A stretch of 64,000 nucleotides of DNA, taken from Streptomyces sp. LUP47B. GTDB lineage: Bacteria; Actinomycetota; Actinomycetes; Streptomycetales; Streptomycetaceae. Of the stretch, positions 7,493 through 16,804 are shown piece after piece. The stretch covers positions 782,908 to 846,907 of the forward strand of contig NZ_MJAH01000002.1 of assembly GCF_001746295.1 (NCBI RefSeq), written 5' to 3'. A model generated the notes under the pieces. That model saw only the letters and a list, made by a program, of their open reading frames with translations. It ran no database searches and was not told where the DNA came from. Both the position numbers and the translations under genes were made by a program. The first letter of the stretch is position 1; every line of letters starts with the position of its first letter.

Positions 7493-10177
7493 ATGAGCGA
7501 GCACCGTCGCAAACAGCCGCAGCCGCAGGGAGGCGGACGTGCCGCGGCCCGACGCGGCCAGTCCGGCTCGTCCTCCGGCCGCCGCGCGGCTCCGCGAGGC
7601 GCCACCGGGTCTCTTGCCGACTCCTATGGGACGAGCTCCCAAGAGTCGGATTCCTACGGTCCGGGAGGCGAGGAGCGGCCGTACGGCAGCCGCGCCGAGG
7701 CACGACGTGCGGCCCAGAGAAGCACCGGCGGCGGTCGCCGCAGAGTGCCGGAGCAGGGCCGCGGAGGTCGGCGCGGGGCGCCGCCCGGCCGGGGCCGCGC
7801 GTCCGACCCCGGCAGGAAGCGGTTCATCGACTACCCGCGCGCGGGTAAGTACGGCGTAGCGCGCTGGGTGCCGTCCTGGAAGCTGGTGACGGGCCTGTTC
7901 ATCGGCTTCGTCGGAGGCCTGGTCGCGATCGCCGGCGTCGGGTACGCGCTCGTGAGCGTTCCTAACGTCGCCGAGACCGCGACGTCGCAGAACAACGTCT
8001 ACTACTGGTCCGACAAGACTGAGATGGTCTCCACCGGCGGTGAGACGAACCGCCAGATCGTCAACCTCGCGCAGATCCCGAAGGCGATGCAATACGCCGT
8101 CGTCTCGCAGGAGAACAAGACGTTCTACACCGACAGCGGCATCGACCCCAAGGGCATCGCCCGCGCCGTGTTCAACATGGCCAGGGGCGGCAACACCCAG
8201 GGTGGCTCCACCATCACCCAGCAGTACGTCAAGAACGCACGCCTGGACGATCAGTCCCAGACCGTCACCCGTAAGTTCAAGGAGATCTTCATCTCCGTCA
8301 AGGTGGGTGCCACGGTCAACAAGGACGAGATCATGGAGGGCTACCTGAACTCCGCGTACTACGGTCGCAACGCCTACGGCATCCAGGCGGCCGCACGCGC
8401 GTACTTCAACAAGCAGGCCAAAGACCTCGACCCGGGCGAGTGTGCCTTCCTGTCCGCCATGCTGAAGGGCGCCACGTACTACGACCCGGCGGGTTCGATC
8501 TCCATCGACCCGGCGAACGCCAAGCCGCAGGACAACGCCAGGCGTGCTCTGCGGCAGATGCAGGACACCCTCGACAAGATGGTCGAGTACGGCCACCTCA
8601 GCGCGACAGAGCGGGCCAGGTACACCGCGCTTCCCAAGTGGCAGAACCCTCGGTCCAACACCCAGCTCAAGGGACAGACCGGCTATCTGGTCGACCTCGC
8701 CAAGGCCTACCTGATCAACAACAAGATCGTCAGTGCCGACAGGCTCCAGCAGGGCGGCTTCTCGATCTATACGACCTTCGACAAGAAGAAGGTCGGCGAG
8801 CTCGAGGCAGCGGTCAAGAAGGTCCGCAAGGAGAACATCGATCCGAAGAAGCGCCCGACGAAGGACACCTATGTCCAATTCGGCGGGGCGTCCGTGGAGC
8901 CGTCCACCGGGGCGATCCGGGCCTGCTACGGAGGCGAGGACGCGACCACCCACTTCACCAACAACTGCGACTCGACCGGTGCCCAGGTCGGTTCGACGTT
9001 CAAGACGTTCGTGCTCGCCGCGGCGATGAAGTGGGGCGTGCGCGATCCGGATCTCGGCGAGAGCCAGGCGCAGGACGAGCGTACGGTCGTCAACGCGAAG
9101 AGCCTGTTCAGCGGCAAGAACGACCTCAAGATCAAGAACTACGACCGTACGATCTGGAAGAACGAGGAGGGCAAGGAGTGGCTCCAGGAGAACGACGGCA
9201 AGCAGTCCTACGGCTCTCCGCCCAAGTACCAGATCGACCTTCGTGAGGCGATGCGGGAGTCGGTGAACTCCGCCTTCGTGCAGCTCGGCATGGACGTCGG
9301 CCTGGACAAGGTGAAGGAATCGGCCATGGACGCGGGTCTCAAGGAGAACAGCCTGGCCGGCACCAACTTCCCGTCCTTCTCCATCGGCATCTCCGACCCC
9401 AGCGCGATCCGCATGGCGGGCGCGTACGCCACCTTCGCGGCCAGCGGCAAGCAGAACGAGCCGTACTCCGTCGAGAAGGTCACGAGCAAGGACGGCGACG
9501 TCTTCACGCACGAGGCGAAGCCCAAGCAGGCTTTCGAGAAGAAGGTCGCCGACAACGTCACCGACGTCCTCAAGACCGTGGTCGAGGACGGTACGGGTAC
9601 CAACGCCCAGCTGACCGGCCGTGACGTGGCGGGCAAGACCGGTACCACCGACGGCAACAAGTCCGCCTGGTTCGTCGGGTACACCCCGCAGCTGTCCACG
9701 GCGATCACGATGTTCCGGCTGGACGACGACGAGACCAAGAAGAACCGCACCTTCCTGGAGATGTACGGAACGGGTGGCCAGGAGAAGATCCACGGTGCCT
9801 CGTTCCCGTCCGAGATCTGGCACGACTACATGGAGCAGGCGCTGAAGAACGAGAAGTCGATCGACTTCCCGACGCCGGAGCCCATCGGCGAGATCGTCAA
9901 TGAGGAGCCGAGCCCGACCCCCACTCCGACGCCCACGGAGACCGAGTCGCCCACCCCGACTCCGACCCCGACGCCCAGCCAGACCTTCATCACACCGACG
10001 CCCACCGCGACCGAGTCCTGCCGGTTCGACTGGCAGTGCAGCGACGCGGGCGGTACGGACAACGGTGGCACCGACGGAGGTGTGACCTCGACGCCCACGG
10101 CCACGTCGACGGACACGAACGGAGGCAACACCAACGGCAACGGCAATGGGGGCCTCTTCAGCGGCTCAAGCGGTTAG
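7493..10177 (+). CDS. Bifunctional class A penicillin-binding protein (GT51 + transpeptidase)
   Basis: Polymerises lipid II and cross-links peptidoglycan on the outer face of the membrane. The 894 residues comprise a basic Gln/Arg/Gly-rich cytoplasmic tail of about 125 residues and one membrane anchor near 129-153. The GT51 domain has the catalytic Glu at 207 (QENKTFYTDSG), GGSTITQQ at 237-244 and RKFKE at 260-264. The transpeptidase domain has STFK at 501-504 (nucleophile Ser501), SVN at 590-592 and KTGT at 715-718. A Pro-Thr repeat tail follows and probably lies in the wall. Motif 1 departs from EDxxFxxHxG: Asp is Asn and the His is Asp, a pattern common in actinobacterial PBPs. ATG 7493 has GAGGAG about 10 nt upstream; the frame extends to 7397 without supporting signals. 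Divergent from padR. Confidence 0.93.
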   Translation: MSEHRRKQPQPQGGGRAAARRGQSGSSSGRRAAPRGATGSLADSYGTSSQESDSYGPGGEERPYGSRAEARRAAQRSTGGGRRRVPEQGRGGRRGAPPGRGRASDPGRKRFIDYPRAGKYGVARWVPSWKLVTGLFIGFVGGLVAIAGVGYALVSVPNVAETATSQNNVYYWSDKTEMVSTGGETNRQIVNLAQIPKAMQYAVVSQENKTFYTDSGIDPKGIARAVFNMARGGNTQGGSTITQQYVKNARLDDQSQTVTRKFKEIFISVKVGATVNKDEIMEGYLNSAYYGRNAYGIQAAARAYFNKQAKDLDPGECAFLSAMLKGATYYDPAGSISIDPANAKPQDNARRALRQMQDTLDKMVEYGHLSATERARYTALPKWQNPRSNTQLKGQTGYLVDLAKAYLINNKIVSADRLQQGGFSIYTTFDKKKVGELEAAVKKVRKENIDPKKRPTKDTYVQFGGASVEPSTGAIRACYGGEDATTHFTNNCDSTGAQVGSTFKTFVLAAAMKWGVRDPDLGESQAQDERTVVNAKSLFSGKNDLKIKNYDRTIWKNEEGKEWLQENDGKQSYGSPPKYQIDLREAMRESVNSAFVQLGMDVGLDKVKESAMDAGLKENSLAGTNFPSFSIGISDPSAIRMAGAYATFAASGKQNEPYSVEKVTSKDGDVFTHEAKPKQAFEKKVADNVTDVLKTVVEDGTGTNAQLTGRDVAGKTGTTDGNKSAWFVGYTPQLSTAITMFRLDDDETKKNRTFLEMYGTGGQEKIHGASFPSEIWHDYMEQALKNEKSIDFPTPEPIGEIVNEEPSPTPTPTPTETESPTPTPTPTPSQTFITPTPTATESCRFDWQCSDAGGTDNGGTDGGVTSTPTATSTDTNGGNTNGNGNGGLFSGSSG

Positions 10178-10200
10178 TCACCAAATGCCCCGTCGAGGGT

Positions 10201-10214
10201 GTTTCACGTGAAAC
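10201..10214. promoter_or_regulatory. parS site
   Basis: Exact GTTTCACGTGAAAC, 23 bp after the PBP stop codon and upstream of the glycosyltransferase promoter region. Confidence 0.9.
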
Positions 10215-10285
10215 ATGGGCCGTCGCACCCACCAGGTGCGGCGGCCCTCGGCGTACTCCTAGCCTCGTACGGCAGGATGGGCCGC

Positions 10286-11788
10286 ATGCCCAGTGCTGAA
10301 TCGACGCCAACGAGCGTGCACGAGCCGGATCCAGTGCATCCGACCAAGGACGACGAGGTCTCCAGGAGCGGCAGCGAGTTCATCGGCGGCCCACTAGGGC
10401 GACGTGCCCTGCTGGGGACGTCCTGGTGGACCCCCGTCCGGGTCATCGCGCTCGTGGCCATCGGCGTGTTCGCGCTGGGCCTGGTCCAGAAGGCGCCCTG
10501 CTACAACGGTGGCTGGTTCTTCGGCGCCAGCTCCCAGTACACCCATGCCTGCTACTCGGACATCCCGCACCTCTATCAGGGACGCGGTTTCGCCGACGGA
10601 CTCGTCCCGTACTTCGACAAGCTTCCCGGTGACATGCAGTACCTCGAATACCCGGTGCTGACCGGTGTGTTCATGGAGGTCGCCGCCTGGCTGACGCCCG
10701 GAAGCGGCAGCATCCAGCACCAGGAGCAGTGGTACTGGATGGTCAACGCCGGGATGCTGATGGTGTGCGCGGCCATCATCGTCGTCTGCGTGAGCCGTAC
10801 GCATGCCCGTCGGCCCTGGGACGGTCTGCTGGTCGCTCTGGCGCCCGCCTTCGCGTTGACGGCCACCATCAACTGGGACCTGCTGGCGGTCGCTCTGACG
10901 GCCTCCGCGATGCTGATGTGGGCGCGGGGACGCTCGCTCGCCTTCGGTGTCCTCCTGGGGCTCGCCACGGCCGCCAAGCTCTACCCGATCTTCTTGCTCG
11001 GGCCCCTGTTCGTGCTGTGCTGGCGCGCGGGCAAGTGGCGGGACTTCGGCAAGGCCCTGGGAGGCGCGGCCGTCTCCTGGCTCGTGGTGAACCTGCCGGT
11101 GATGTTCTTCGCCTTCGACGGCTGGTCGAAGTTCTACACATTCAGCCAGGAGCGGGGCGTGGACTTCGGCTCCTTCTGGCTGATCCTGGCCCAGAACTCG
11201 ACCGACCCGTGGAGCACCGAGACCGTCAACACCTTTGCCACGCTGCTGATGCTGCTGTCCTGCGCAGGTATCGCCGCACTCACCCTGACGGCTCCGCGCC
11301 GGCCGCGTTTCGCCCAGCTCGCGTTCCTGATCGTCGCCGCGTTCATCCTCACCAACAAGGTCTACTCGCCGCAGTACGTCCTGTGGATGGTGCCGCTGGC
11401 CGTGCTGGCTCGGCCGAAGTGGCGGGACTTCCTCATCTGGCAGGCGTGCGAGGTGGCGTACTTCCTGGGGATCTGGCTGTACCTCGCGTACACGACCAGC
11501 GGCAACGCCCACAAGGGCCTGCCGACCGACGGCTATCACTGGGCCATCGGACTGCATCTCCTGGGCACTGCCTACCTGTGCGCGATGGTCCTGCGCGACA
11601 TCCTCATGCCGGAACGGGACGTGGTACGGCGGGCCGGCGACGACGATCCCTCGGGCGGTGTGCTCGACGGAGCGGAGGACGTCTTCGTGTTCGGCCCAGC
11701 CGCCCATCCACCACGGCACGCGGCTCACTTCGACGGACCGCAGGTGGAGTGGGGCAACGACCAGGGAGCCGCCGACCGTTCGCTCTGA
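10286..11788 (+). CDS. GT87-type (DUF2029) polyprenol-phosphate glycosyltransferase
   Basis: A 500-residue polytopic membrane protein with about 10 helices after a 45-residue cytoplasmic N-terminus. The long first extracytoplasmic loop and the order of helices resemble GT-C mannosyl- or arabinosyltransferases of the DUF2029 family, which use polyprenyl-phosphate sugars; the sugar and acceptor here are unknown. ATG 10286 is preferred (AGGA 8 nt upstream), with ATG 10277 as an alternative. TAGCCT at 10260-10265 is a plausible -10 box giving a very short leader. It follows the class A PBP on the same strand, which fits a role in wall or membrane glycans. Convergent with the alanine-racemase-like gene across a strong hairpin. 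Confidence 0.75.
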   Translation: MPSAESTPTSVHEPDPVHPTKDDEVSRSGSEFIGGPLGRRALLGTSWWTPVRVIALVAIGVFALGLVQKAPCYNGGWFFGASSQYTHACYSDIPHLYQGRGFADGLVPYFDKLPGDMQYLEYPVLTGVFMEVAAWLTPGSGSIQHQEQWYWMVNAGMLMVCAAIIVVCVSRTHARRPWDGLLVALAPAFALTATINWDLLAVALTASAMLMWARGRSLAFGVLLGLATAAKLYPIFLLGPLFVLCWRAGKWRDFGKALGGAAVSWLVVNLPVMFFAFDGWSKFYTFSQERGVDFGSFWLILAQNSTDPWSTETVNTFATLLMLLSCAGIAALTLTAPRRPRFAQLAFLIVAAFILTNKVYSPQYVLWMVPLAVLARPKWRDFLIWQACEVAYFLGIWLYLAYTTSGNAHKGLPTDGYHWAIGLHLLGTAYLCAMVLRDILMPERDVVRRAGDDDPSGGVLDGAEDVFVFGPAAHPPRHAAHFDGPQVEWGNDQGAADRSL

Positions 11789-11832
11789 GCGAACAGAGCC
11801 TGCGTGGCGTACGCCGATTGGGGCACGCACGC

Positions 11833-11870
11833 GAAGGGCCGTCCACGGAAGTTTCCGTGGACGGCCCTTC
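11833..11870. terminator. Bidirectional intrinsic terminator
   Basis: Perfect 18-bp inverted repeat with a 2-nt centre (an effective stem of about 16 bp). It lies between the convergent glycosyltransferase and alanine-racemase-like genes, so it can end both transcripts. There is no U-tract, as is usual in Streptomyces. Confidence 0.85.
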
Positions 11871-11932
11871 GTCCGGTCCAGGGGGCGCTCAGTGACCCGT
11901 TCTCACGGCGCTCAACGGTCGCCTCGCGTCGC

Positions 11933-12964
11933 TCAGCGGTCGACGATCCGGTCGAACTGCGTGGTGGTGTGCCGCAGATGGGCCACCAGCTCCTCGCCGA
12001 CCTTCGGTTCCGGGGCGTCCGAGGGCACGAACAGGATGGACACCTGCATGTGTGGCGGTTCGGCGAACCAGCGCTGCTTGCCACCCCAGACGTACGGAGA
12101 AAGGTTCCGGTTGACCGTGGCCAGACCGGCGCGGGCGACCCCCTTGGCGCGCGGCATGACACCGTGCAGGGCTTTCGGAGCCTCCAGGCCCACGCCGTGC
12201 GACGTACCGCCGGCCACGACGACCAGGAAGCCGTCTGAGGCCGCCTTCTGCTGCCGGTAGCCGAAGCGGTCCCCCTTGGAGACGCGGGTGACGTCCAGGA
12301 CGGCGCCGCGGTACTCGGTGGAGTCGTGGTCCCCGAGCCACAACCGGGTCCCGATGCGGGCGCGGAAGCGGGTCTGCGGGAACTGCTGCTGCAGCCGGGC
12401 GAGGTCTTCGGCCTTGAGATGGCTGACGAACATGGTGTGCAACGGCAGCCGGGCCGCGCGCAGCCGGTCCATCCAGCCGATGACCTCCTCGACGGCGTCC
12501 GAGCCGTCGGTGCGGTCCAGCGGCAGGTGGATCGCGAAGCCCTCGAGGCGAACATTCTCTATGGCGGAGTGCAGCTGCGGCAGATCCTGCTCGCTGATGC
12601 CGTGCCGTTTCATCGAGGACATCACCTCGATGACCACGCGGGCGCCCACGAGGCCGTAGACCCCGTCGATCGACGACACCGAGCGGATCACGCGGTCGGG
12701 CAGCGGTACAGGCTCCTCGCCCCGTCGGTACGGCGTCAGCACCAGCAGGTCACCGCCGAACCAGTCCTTGATCCGCGCGGCCTCGTAGGTCGTGCCGACG
12801 GCGAGGACGTCCGAGCCCAGCCGGGTGGCCTCCTCCGCCAGCCGCTCGTGCCCGAAGCCATAGCCGTTGCCCTTGCAGACCGGGACCAGCCCCGGGAACT
12901 GCTCCTGCACGTGCTTGTGGTGCGCCCGCCAGCGCGCGGTGTCGACGTAGAGCGTGAGCGCCAT
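11933..12964 (-). CDS. Alanine racemase-like PLP protein
   Basis: A 343-residue fold-type III PLP protein. The N-terminal barrel carries CKGNGYGFG near residues 29-37, with the PLP lysine at 30. A C-terminal beta domain contains KGDRFGYR, equivalent to the region of the second catalytic Tyr in alanine racemases. Conserved Arg and Gly positions around RIGTRLWLGD are also present. The product is slightly shorter than standard Alr (about 370-390) and may act on another amino acid. It starts 74 bp after femX on the same strand, which links it to peptidoglycan precursor modification. Whether it racemises alanine cannot be decided from sequence; a dedicated Alr usually lies elsewhere in Streptomyces genomes. 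Confidence 0.75.
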   Translation of the reverse strand: MALTLYVDTARWRAHHKHVQEQFPGLVPVCKGNGYGFGHERLAEEATRLGSDVLAVGTTYEAARIKDWFGGDLLVLTPYRRGEEPVPLPDRVIRSVSSIDGVYGLVGARVVIEVMSSMKRHGISEQDLPQLHSAIENVRLEGFAIHLPLDRTDGSDAVEEVIGWMDRLRAARLPLHTMFVSHLKAEDLARLQQQFPQTRFRARIGTRLWLGDHDSTEYRGAVLDVTRVSKGDRFGYRQQKAASDGFLVVVAGGTSHGVGLEAPKALHGVMPRAKGVARAGLATVNRNLSPYVWGGKQRWFAEPPHMQVSILFVPSDAPEPKVGEELVAHLRHTTTQFDRIVDR

Positions 12965-13038
12965 GGCCGGACCCGGAACCTTTCTAGTGGCTGCGGTGTA
13001 TCAGAGGTATGGGAGCTATTGAAGCGAAGATCGCGACA

Positions 13039-14157
13039 TCAGCGGCGCGACATGTAGATGTCGAGCGCCTTGTGGAGCAGCTTGTTGAGCGGGAAGTCCC
13101 ACTCGCCGAGGTACTCGGCGGCCTGGCCGCCCGTGCCCACCTTGAACTGGATCAGGCCGAAGAGGTGATCGGTCTCGTCCAGCGAGTCGGAGATGCCCCG
13201 CAGGTCGTAGACAGTCGCGCCGAGAGCGTAGGCGTCGCGCAGCATCCGCCACTGCATAGCGTTCGAGGGCCGGACCTCACGGCCGATGTTGTCGGAGGCG
13301 CCGTAGGAGTACCAGACGTGCCCGCCGACGATCAGCATGGTCGCCGCGGAGAGGTTCACGCCCTCGTGCCGGGCGAAGTACAGCCGCATCCGGTTGGGGT
13401 CCTCGGTGTTGAGGGCCGTCCACATCCGCTGGAAGTACGACAGCGGGCGGGGCCGGAAATGGTCGCGCACCGCGGTGATCTCGTACAGCCGCTGCCACTC
13501 CTCGAGGTCCTGGTAACCGCCCTGGACGACCTCGACGCCGGCCTTCTCGGCCTTCTTGATGTTGCGGCGCCACAGCTGGTTGAAGTTCTTGTGCACCTCT
13601 TCCAGGGAGCGGTTGGCGAGTGGCACCTGGTAGACGTAACGGGGCTGCACGTCACCGAAACCGGCTCCCCCGTCCTCGCCCTGCTGCCAGCCCATGCGGC
13701 GCAGCTTGTCGGCGACCTCGAAGGCGCGCGGTTCGATGAAGTCGGCCTCGATGTCGCGAAGACGCTTCACATCCGGGTTCTGGATGCCCGCCTTGATGGA
13801 GGTGGCCTCCCAGCGCCGGATGATCACCGGCGGACCCATCTTCACCGAGAAGGCGCCCTGGTGCTTGAGATGCGCGAGCATCGGTTCCAGCCACTCGGTC
13901 AGATTCGGCGCGAACCAGTTGATGACCGGGCCCTCGGGCAGATAGGCGAGGTAGCGCTTGATCTTGGGCAGCTGCCGATAGAGGACGAGACCCGCGCCGA
14001 CGAGTTCGCCGGTCTTGTCGAACCAGCCGAGGCTCTCGGAGCGCCACTCCGCCTTGACGTCTGCCCAGGCCGGAACCTGCATGTGGCTCGCCGACGGCAG
14101 GCTCTGGATGTATGCCAGATGCTGCTCGCGACTGATCGTCCTCAGGGTCAGGCTCAT
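13039..14157 (-). CDS. femX: FemX, lipid II:glycine glycyltransferase (FemABX family)
   Basis: A 372-residue protein with two GNAT-like subdomains of the FemABX type (Fem signatures [16 protein letters not shown] and VYDLRGISD near the C-terminus). In Streptomyces coelicolor the FemX protein adds the single bridging glycine, delivered by Gly-tRNA, to the LL-diaminopimelate side chain of lipid II. ATG 14157 has GAGGAG 9 nt upstream and replaces the longer frame starting at 14190. It is followed by the alanine-racemase-like gene on the same strand. Confidence 0.9.
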   Translation of the reverse strand: MSLTLRTISREQHLAYIQSLPSASHMQVPAWADVKAEWRSESLGWFDKTGELVGAGLVLYRQLPKIKRYLAYLPEGPVINWFAPNLTEWLEPMLAHLKHQGAFSVKMGPPVIIRRWEATSIKAGIQNPDVKRLRDIEADFIEPRAFEVADKLRRMGWQQGEDGGAGFGDVQPRYVYQVPLANRSLEEVHKNFNQLWRRNIKKAEKAGVEVVQGGYQDLEEWQRLYEITAVRDHFRPRPLSYFQRMWTALNTEDPNRMRLYFARHEGVNLSAATMLIVGGHVWYSYGASDNIGREVRPSNAMQWRMLRDAYALGATVYDLRGISDSLDETDHLFGLIQFKVGTGGQAAEYLGEWDFPLNKLLHKALDIYMSRR

Positions 14158-14341
14158 TGTGGGGCGCTCCTCGGGCTGGTGTGTCCCCATGGGTACAGGG
14201 GCTCCGGCTCTCGCGCCGAAGCCTACTGCGCCTTGCGAGCGCCCCGACTGGGCATACGGAACCTGCGCCCCGGCTCATGGGCCGCCGAGGCGTTGCGTGG
14301 TGCTTTGGATGGTGTCAGCTGGATCGTGCCCGTGGCGTCAG

Positions 14342-14653
14342 TCAGAAGACTCCACCGAAGAGGCCCCCGTGTGCCATGCCGAGGAAGAAGCCGATTGCGG
14401 ACGCACCGAGACCGAGGATCAGCCCGAAGCGCTCGCGGGTCGTCTCCGAGATCCACTGGCCGTACGCGCCGGTGAGGATGCCCACCAGGCCGGTCCAGGA
14501 GCTCAGCAGGTGCAGGTTGTCGAACATCGCTGTGACGAACGCCGTGATGCCCAGCACCAGGGTCACCGCGAGCAGCGTGTCCTGGAGGGGGTGGGGCTTT
14601 CCGTCCGTGGCGAAAAGGCCTCCGGCGGTGTTGGGTCGCATTGCCTGTGCCAT
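14342..14653 (-). CDS. Small membrane protein, three helices
   Basis: A 103-residue protein with three predicted membrane helices (about 28-48, 53-72 and 80-100) and a Gly-rich C-terminus. The start at ATG 14653 is supported by AGGAGGTG with good spacing. It lies 184 bp upstream of femX on the same strand and is divergent from the rpsF operon. I do not recognise a characterised family; homologous small proteins occupy this position in other Streptomyces. Confidence 0.8.
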   Translation of the reverse strand: MAQAMRPNTAGGLFATDGKPHPLQDTLLAVTLVLGITAFVTAMFDNLHLLSSWTGLVGILTGAYGQWISETTRERFGLILGLGASAIGFFLGMAHGGLFGGVF

Positions 14654-14758
14654 AGGGCACCTCCTGCGGAAGACGGCGCACAGTAGCGCCATACACACCC
14701 GATGTGTACAGAGTGACCGCCTCCGGGGCCGGATTTCAACCCGAAGCCGGTGTGCGGG

Positions 14759-14887
14759 TAGTCTGTACCGTCTGCACGGTGTCTGCCCATGTCACGGCCG
14801 GGACTACCGCAAGGAAGCCCCATTGTCAGTGGCGGCCGATACCGTTGCGTACGCATCACAACCCTCCTGCCACGGAACGACCGTGGC
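14759..14887 (+). promoter_or_regulatory. Candidate rpsF promoter and leader hairpin
   Basis: TAGTCT at 14759-14764 fits a -10 box. A 7-bp stem (GCCACGG/CCGTGGC, loop AACGA) at 14869-14887 ends 11 nt before the AAAGGAGGTGGG ribosome site of rpsF. CCTCC just before the hairpin could pair with that ribosome site. An autogenous S6:S18 leader is conceivable but unproven here. Confidence 0.3.
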
Positions 14888-14915
14888 CGTTGAGTCCAAA
14901 GGAGGTGGGTTCCAC

Positions 14916-15206
14916 ATGCGTCACTACGAGGTGATGGTCATCCTCGACCCCGATCTGGAGGAGCGCGCTGTCTCCCCCCTGATCGAGAACTTCCTCTCCG
15001 TCGTCCGTGAGGGCAACGGCAAGGTTGAGAAGGTCGACACCTGGGGCCGTCGTCGGCTCTCGTACGAGATCAAGAAGAAGCCTGAGGGCATCTACTCGGT
15101 CATCGACCTGCAGGCCGAGCCTGCGGTCGTCAAGGAGCTCGACCGCCAGCTGAACCTGAACGAGTCGGTCCTCCGGACCAAGGTCCTCCGCCCCGAGACC
15201 CACTGA
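14916..15206 (+). CDS. rpsF: 30S ribosomal protein S6
   Basis: A 96-residue S6 ([12 protein letters not shown] start, [16 protein letters not shown] core). It pairs with S18 in the 30S platform. ATG 14916 follows AAAGGAGGTGGG with good spacing. The frame stays open upstream to 14157, but that stretch is the reverse shadow of the femX leader and the small membrane gene. First gene of rpsF-ssb-rpsR-rplI. Confidence 0.97.
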   Translation: MRHYEVMVILDPDLEERAVSPLIENFLSVVREGNGKVEKVDTWGRRRLSYEIKKKPEGIYSVIDLQAEPAVVKELDRQLNLNESVLRTKVLRPETH

Positions 15207-15286
15207 GCTTTCCCGCTCAGCTGATCTCGGGATTCGAGTAGCAGCAACCAAGCAGCCAGAGCAGCAAACCCGCCGAGAGGTTCCCC

Positions 15287-15889
15287 ATGGCAGGCGAGAC
15301 CGTCATCACGGTCGTCGGCAATCTTGTCGATGACCCCGAGCTGCGCTTCACCCCTTCCGGTGCGGCGGTCGCGAAGTTCCGTGTCGCGTCCACCCCCCGC
15401 ACCTTCGACCGTCAGACCAACGAGTGGAAGGACGGCGAAAGCCTGTTCCTGACCTGCTCGGTCTGGCGTCAGGCGGCGGAGAACGTCGCCGAGTCGCTTC
15501 AGCGAGGCATGCGCGTCATCGTGCAGGGCCGGCTGAAGCAGCGGTCCTACGAGGACCGTGAGGGCGTCAAGCGCACGGTCTACGAGCTGGATGTCGAGGA
15601 AGTCGGCGCCAGCCTGCGCAGTGCCACGGCCAAGGTCACCAAGACCGCCGGCGGTGCCGGGCGGGGTGGCCAGGGTGGTTACAGCGGCGGCGGTGGCGGC
15701 CAGGGTGGTGGCGGCTGGGGTGGAAACTCCGGCGGCGGCCAGCCGGCCGGCGGTGCTCCCGCGGACGACCCGTGGGCGACCGGCGCTCCTGCCGGTGGCA
15801 GCCAGGGCGGCGGCGGTGGTGGCGGCTGGGGTGGAAACTCCGGCGGCGGCCAGCAGGGCGGCGGCTACTCGGACGAGCCCCCCTTCTAG
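15287..15889 (+). CDS. ssb: Single-stranded DNA-binding protein
   Basis: A 200-residue SSB. Residues 1-110 form the OB fold ([31 protein letters not shown]). Residues 120-190 are a Gly-rich linker built of near-repeats of [12 protein letters not shown]. The acidic tip DEPPF recruits replication and repair partners. It lies 80 bp after rpsF, the conserved order, and protects ssDNA at forks. This is the longer, replicative type (SsbA) rather than the shorter SsbB paralogue. Confidence 0.96.
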   Translation: MAGETVITVVGNLVDDPELRFTPSGAAVAKFRVASTPRTFDRQTNEWKDGESLFLTCSVWRQAAENVAESLQRGMRVIVQGRLKQRSYEDREGVKRTVYELDVEEVGASLRSATAKVTKTAGGAGRGGQGGYSGGGGGQGGGGWGGNSGGGQPAGGAPADDPWATGAPAGGSQGGGGGGGWGGNSGGGQQGGGYSDEPPF

Positions 15890-15947
15890 GCCCTCGGGCC
15901 GAAGGGTGGGTCGTACCCACACTTCTTGATCACACAGGAGAAACACC

Positions 15948-16184
15948 ATGGCGAAGCCGCCTGTGCGCAAGCCTAAGAAGAAGGTCTGCGCTTTTTGCAA
16001 GGACAAGGTCACGTACGTGGACTACAAGGACACGAACATGCTGCGGAAGTTCATTTCCGACCGCGGCAAGATCCGTGCCCGCCGCGTGACCGGCAACTGC
16101 ACGCAGCACCAGCGTGACGTCGCCACGGCCGTCAAGAACAGCCGTGAGATGGCGCTGCTGCCCTACACCTCCACTGCGCGATAA
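15948..16184 (+). CDS. rpsR: 30S ribosomal protein S18, zinc-binding (C+) form
   Basis: A 78-residue S18 with CAFC (Cys14, Cys17) and a later Cys in TGNCTQHQ, the zinc-ribbon ligands of the C+ paralogue. Streptomyces typically encodes a second, zinc-independent S18 elsewhere under Zur control, so this is the zinc-replete version. The ribosome site CAGGAG precedes ATG 15948. Confidence 0.96.
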   Translation: MAKPPVRKPKKKVCAFCKDKVTYVDYKDTNMLRKFISDRGKIRARRVTGNCTQHQRDVATAVKNSREMALLPYTSTAR

Positions 16185-16202
16185 GGGAAGGGTGACCGAC
16201 TA

Positions 16203-16649
16203 ATGAAGATCATCCTGACCCACGAGGTCTCTGGCCTCGGTGCCGCGGGCGACGTCGTCGACGTCAAGGACGGTTACGCTCGCAACTACCTGATCCCGCG
16301 GAACTTCGCGATCCGTTGGACCAAGGGTGGCGAGAAGGACGTCGAGCAGATCCGTCGTGCTCGCAAGATCCACGAGATCCAGACCATCGAGCAGGCCAAC
16401 CAGGTGAAGGCCCAGCTCGAGGGTGTCAAGGTTCGCCTGGCTGTCCGCTCCGGCGACGCCGGTCGTCTCTTCGGTTCTGTCACCCCGGCCGATGTCGCTT
16501 CCGCGATCAAGGCTTCCGGTGGCCCCGAGGTCGACAAGCGCCGCATTGAGCTGGGCTCGCCGATCAAGACCCTGGGCGCCCACGAGACGTCCGTGCGTCT
16601 GCACCCCGAGGTTGCCGCCAAGGTCAACATCGAGGTCGTCGCGGCCTGA
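16203..16649 (+). CDS. rplI: 50S ribosomal protein L9
   Basis: A 148-residue L9, with the N-terminal rRNA-binding domain ([31 protein letters not shown]), the long connecting helix and a C-terminal domain. It starts 18 bp after rpsR and ends the operon before a hairpin terminator. Confidence 0.97.
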   Translation: MKIILTHEVSGLGAAGDVVDVKDGYARNYLIPRNFAIRWTKGGEKDVEQIRRARKIHEIQTIEQANQVKAQLEGVKVRLAVRSGDAGRLFGSVTPADVASAIKASGGPEVDKRRIELGSPIKTLGAHETSVRLHPEVAAKVNIEVVAA

Positions 16650-16689
16650 TCGCTGCGTCTGGCTTGAGCAGCTTTGGCTGATCAGCTGA

Positions 16690-16723
16690 GAAGGGGCCGC
16701 ACCCTCTGGGGCGCGGCCCCTTC
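16690..16723 (+). terminator. Terminator of the rpsF-ssb-rpsR-rplI operon
   Basis: 11-bp G+C-rich stem (AAGGGGCCGC arm plus one base) with a 12-nt loop, 40 bp after the rplI stop codon. Confidence 0.8.
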
Positions 16724-16751
16724 CGTCTGCCGGCGACCGGGGCGCGGCCAT

Positions 16752-16765
16752 GTTTCACGTGAAAC
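16752..16765. promoter_or_regulatory. parS site (first of a duplicated pair)
   Basis: Exact GTTTCACGTGAAAC. The site and its right flank (GGTCAGCG) recur 37 bp downstream, so a 23-bp unit is directly repeated at 16751-16773 and 16788-16810. Confidence 0.9.
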
Positions 16766-16788
16766 GGTCAGCGCGGCCAGCTGGGTGT

Positions 16789-16802
16789 GTTTCACGTGAA
16801 AC
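16789..16802. promoter_or_regulatory. parS site (second of a duplicated pair)
   Basis: Exact GTTTCACGTGAAAC ending 3 bp before the MATE stop codon. Its repeated flank runs into the last codons of that gene. Confidence 0.9.
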
Positions 16803-16804
16803 GG

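Noticed and set aside
7244..9823. 859-codon minus-strand open frame opposite the PBP gene
   Set aside because: High G+C removes stop codons on the antisense strand. The frame has no motifs and the plus-strand gene has full PBP signatures.
14157..14915. Long upstream extension of rpsF
   Set aside because: The extension is antisense to the small membrane gene and lacks ribosome signals; S6 begins at ATG 14916.
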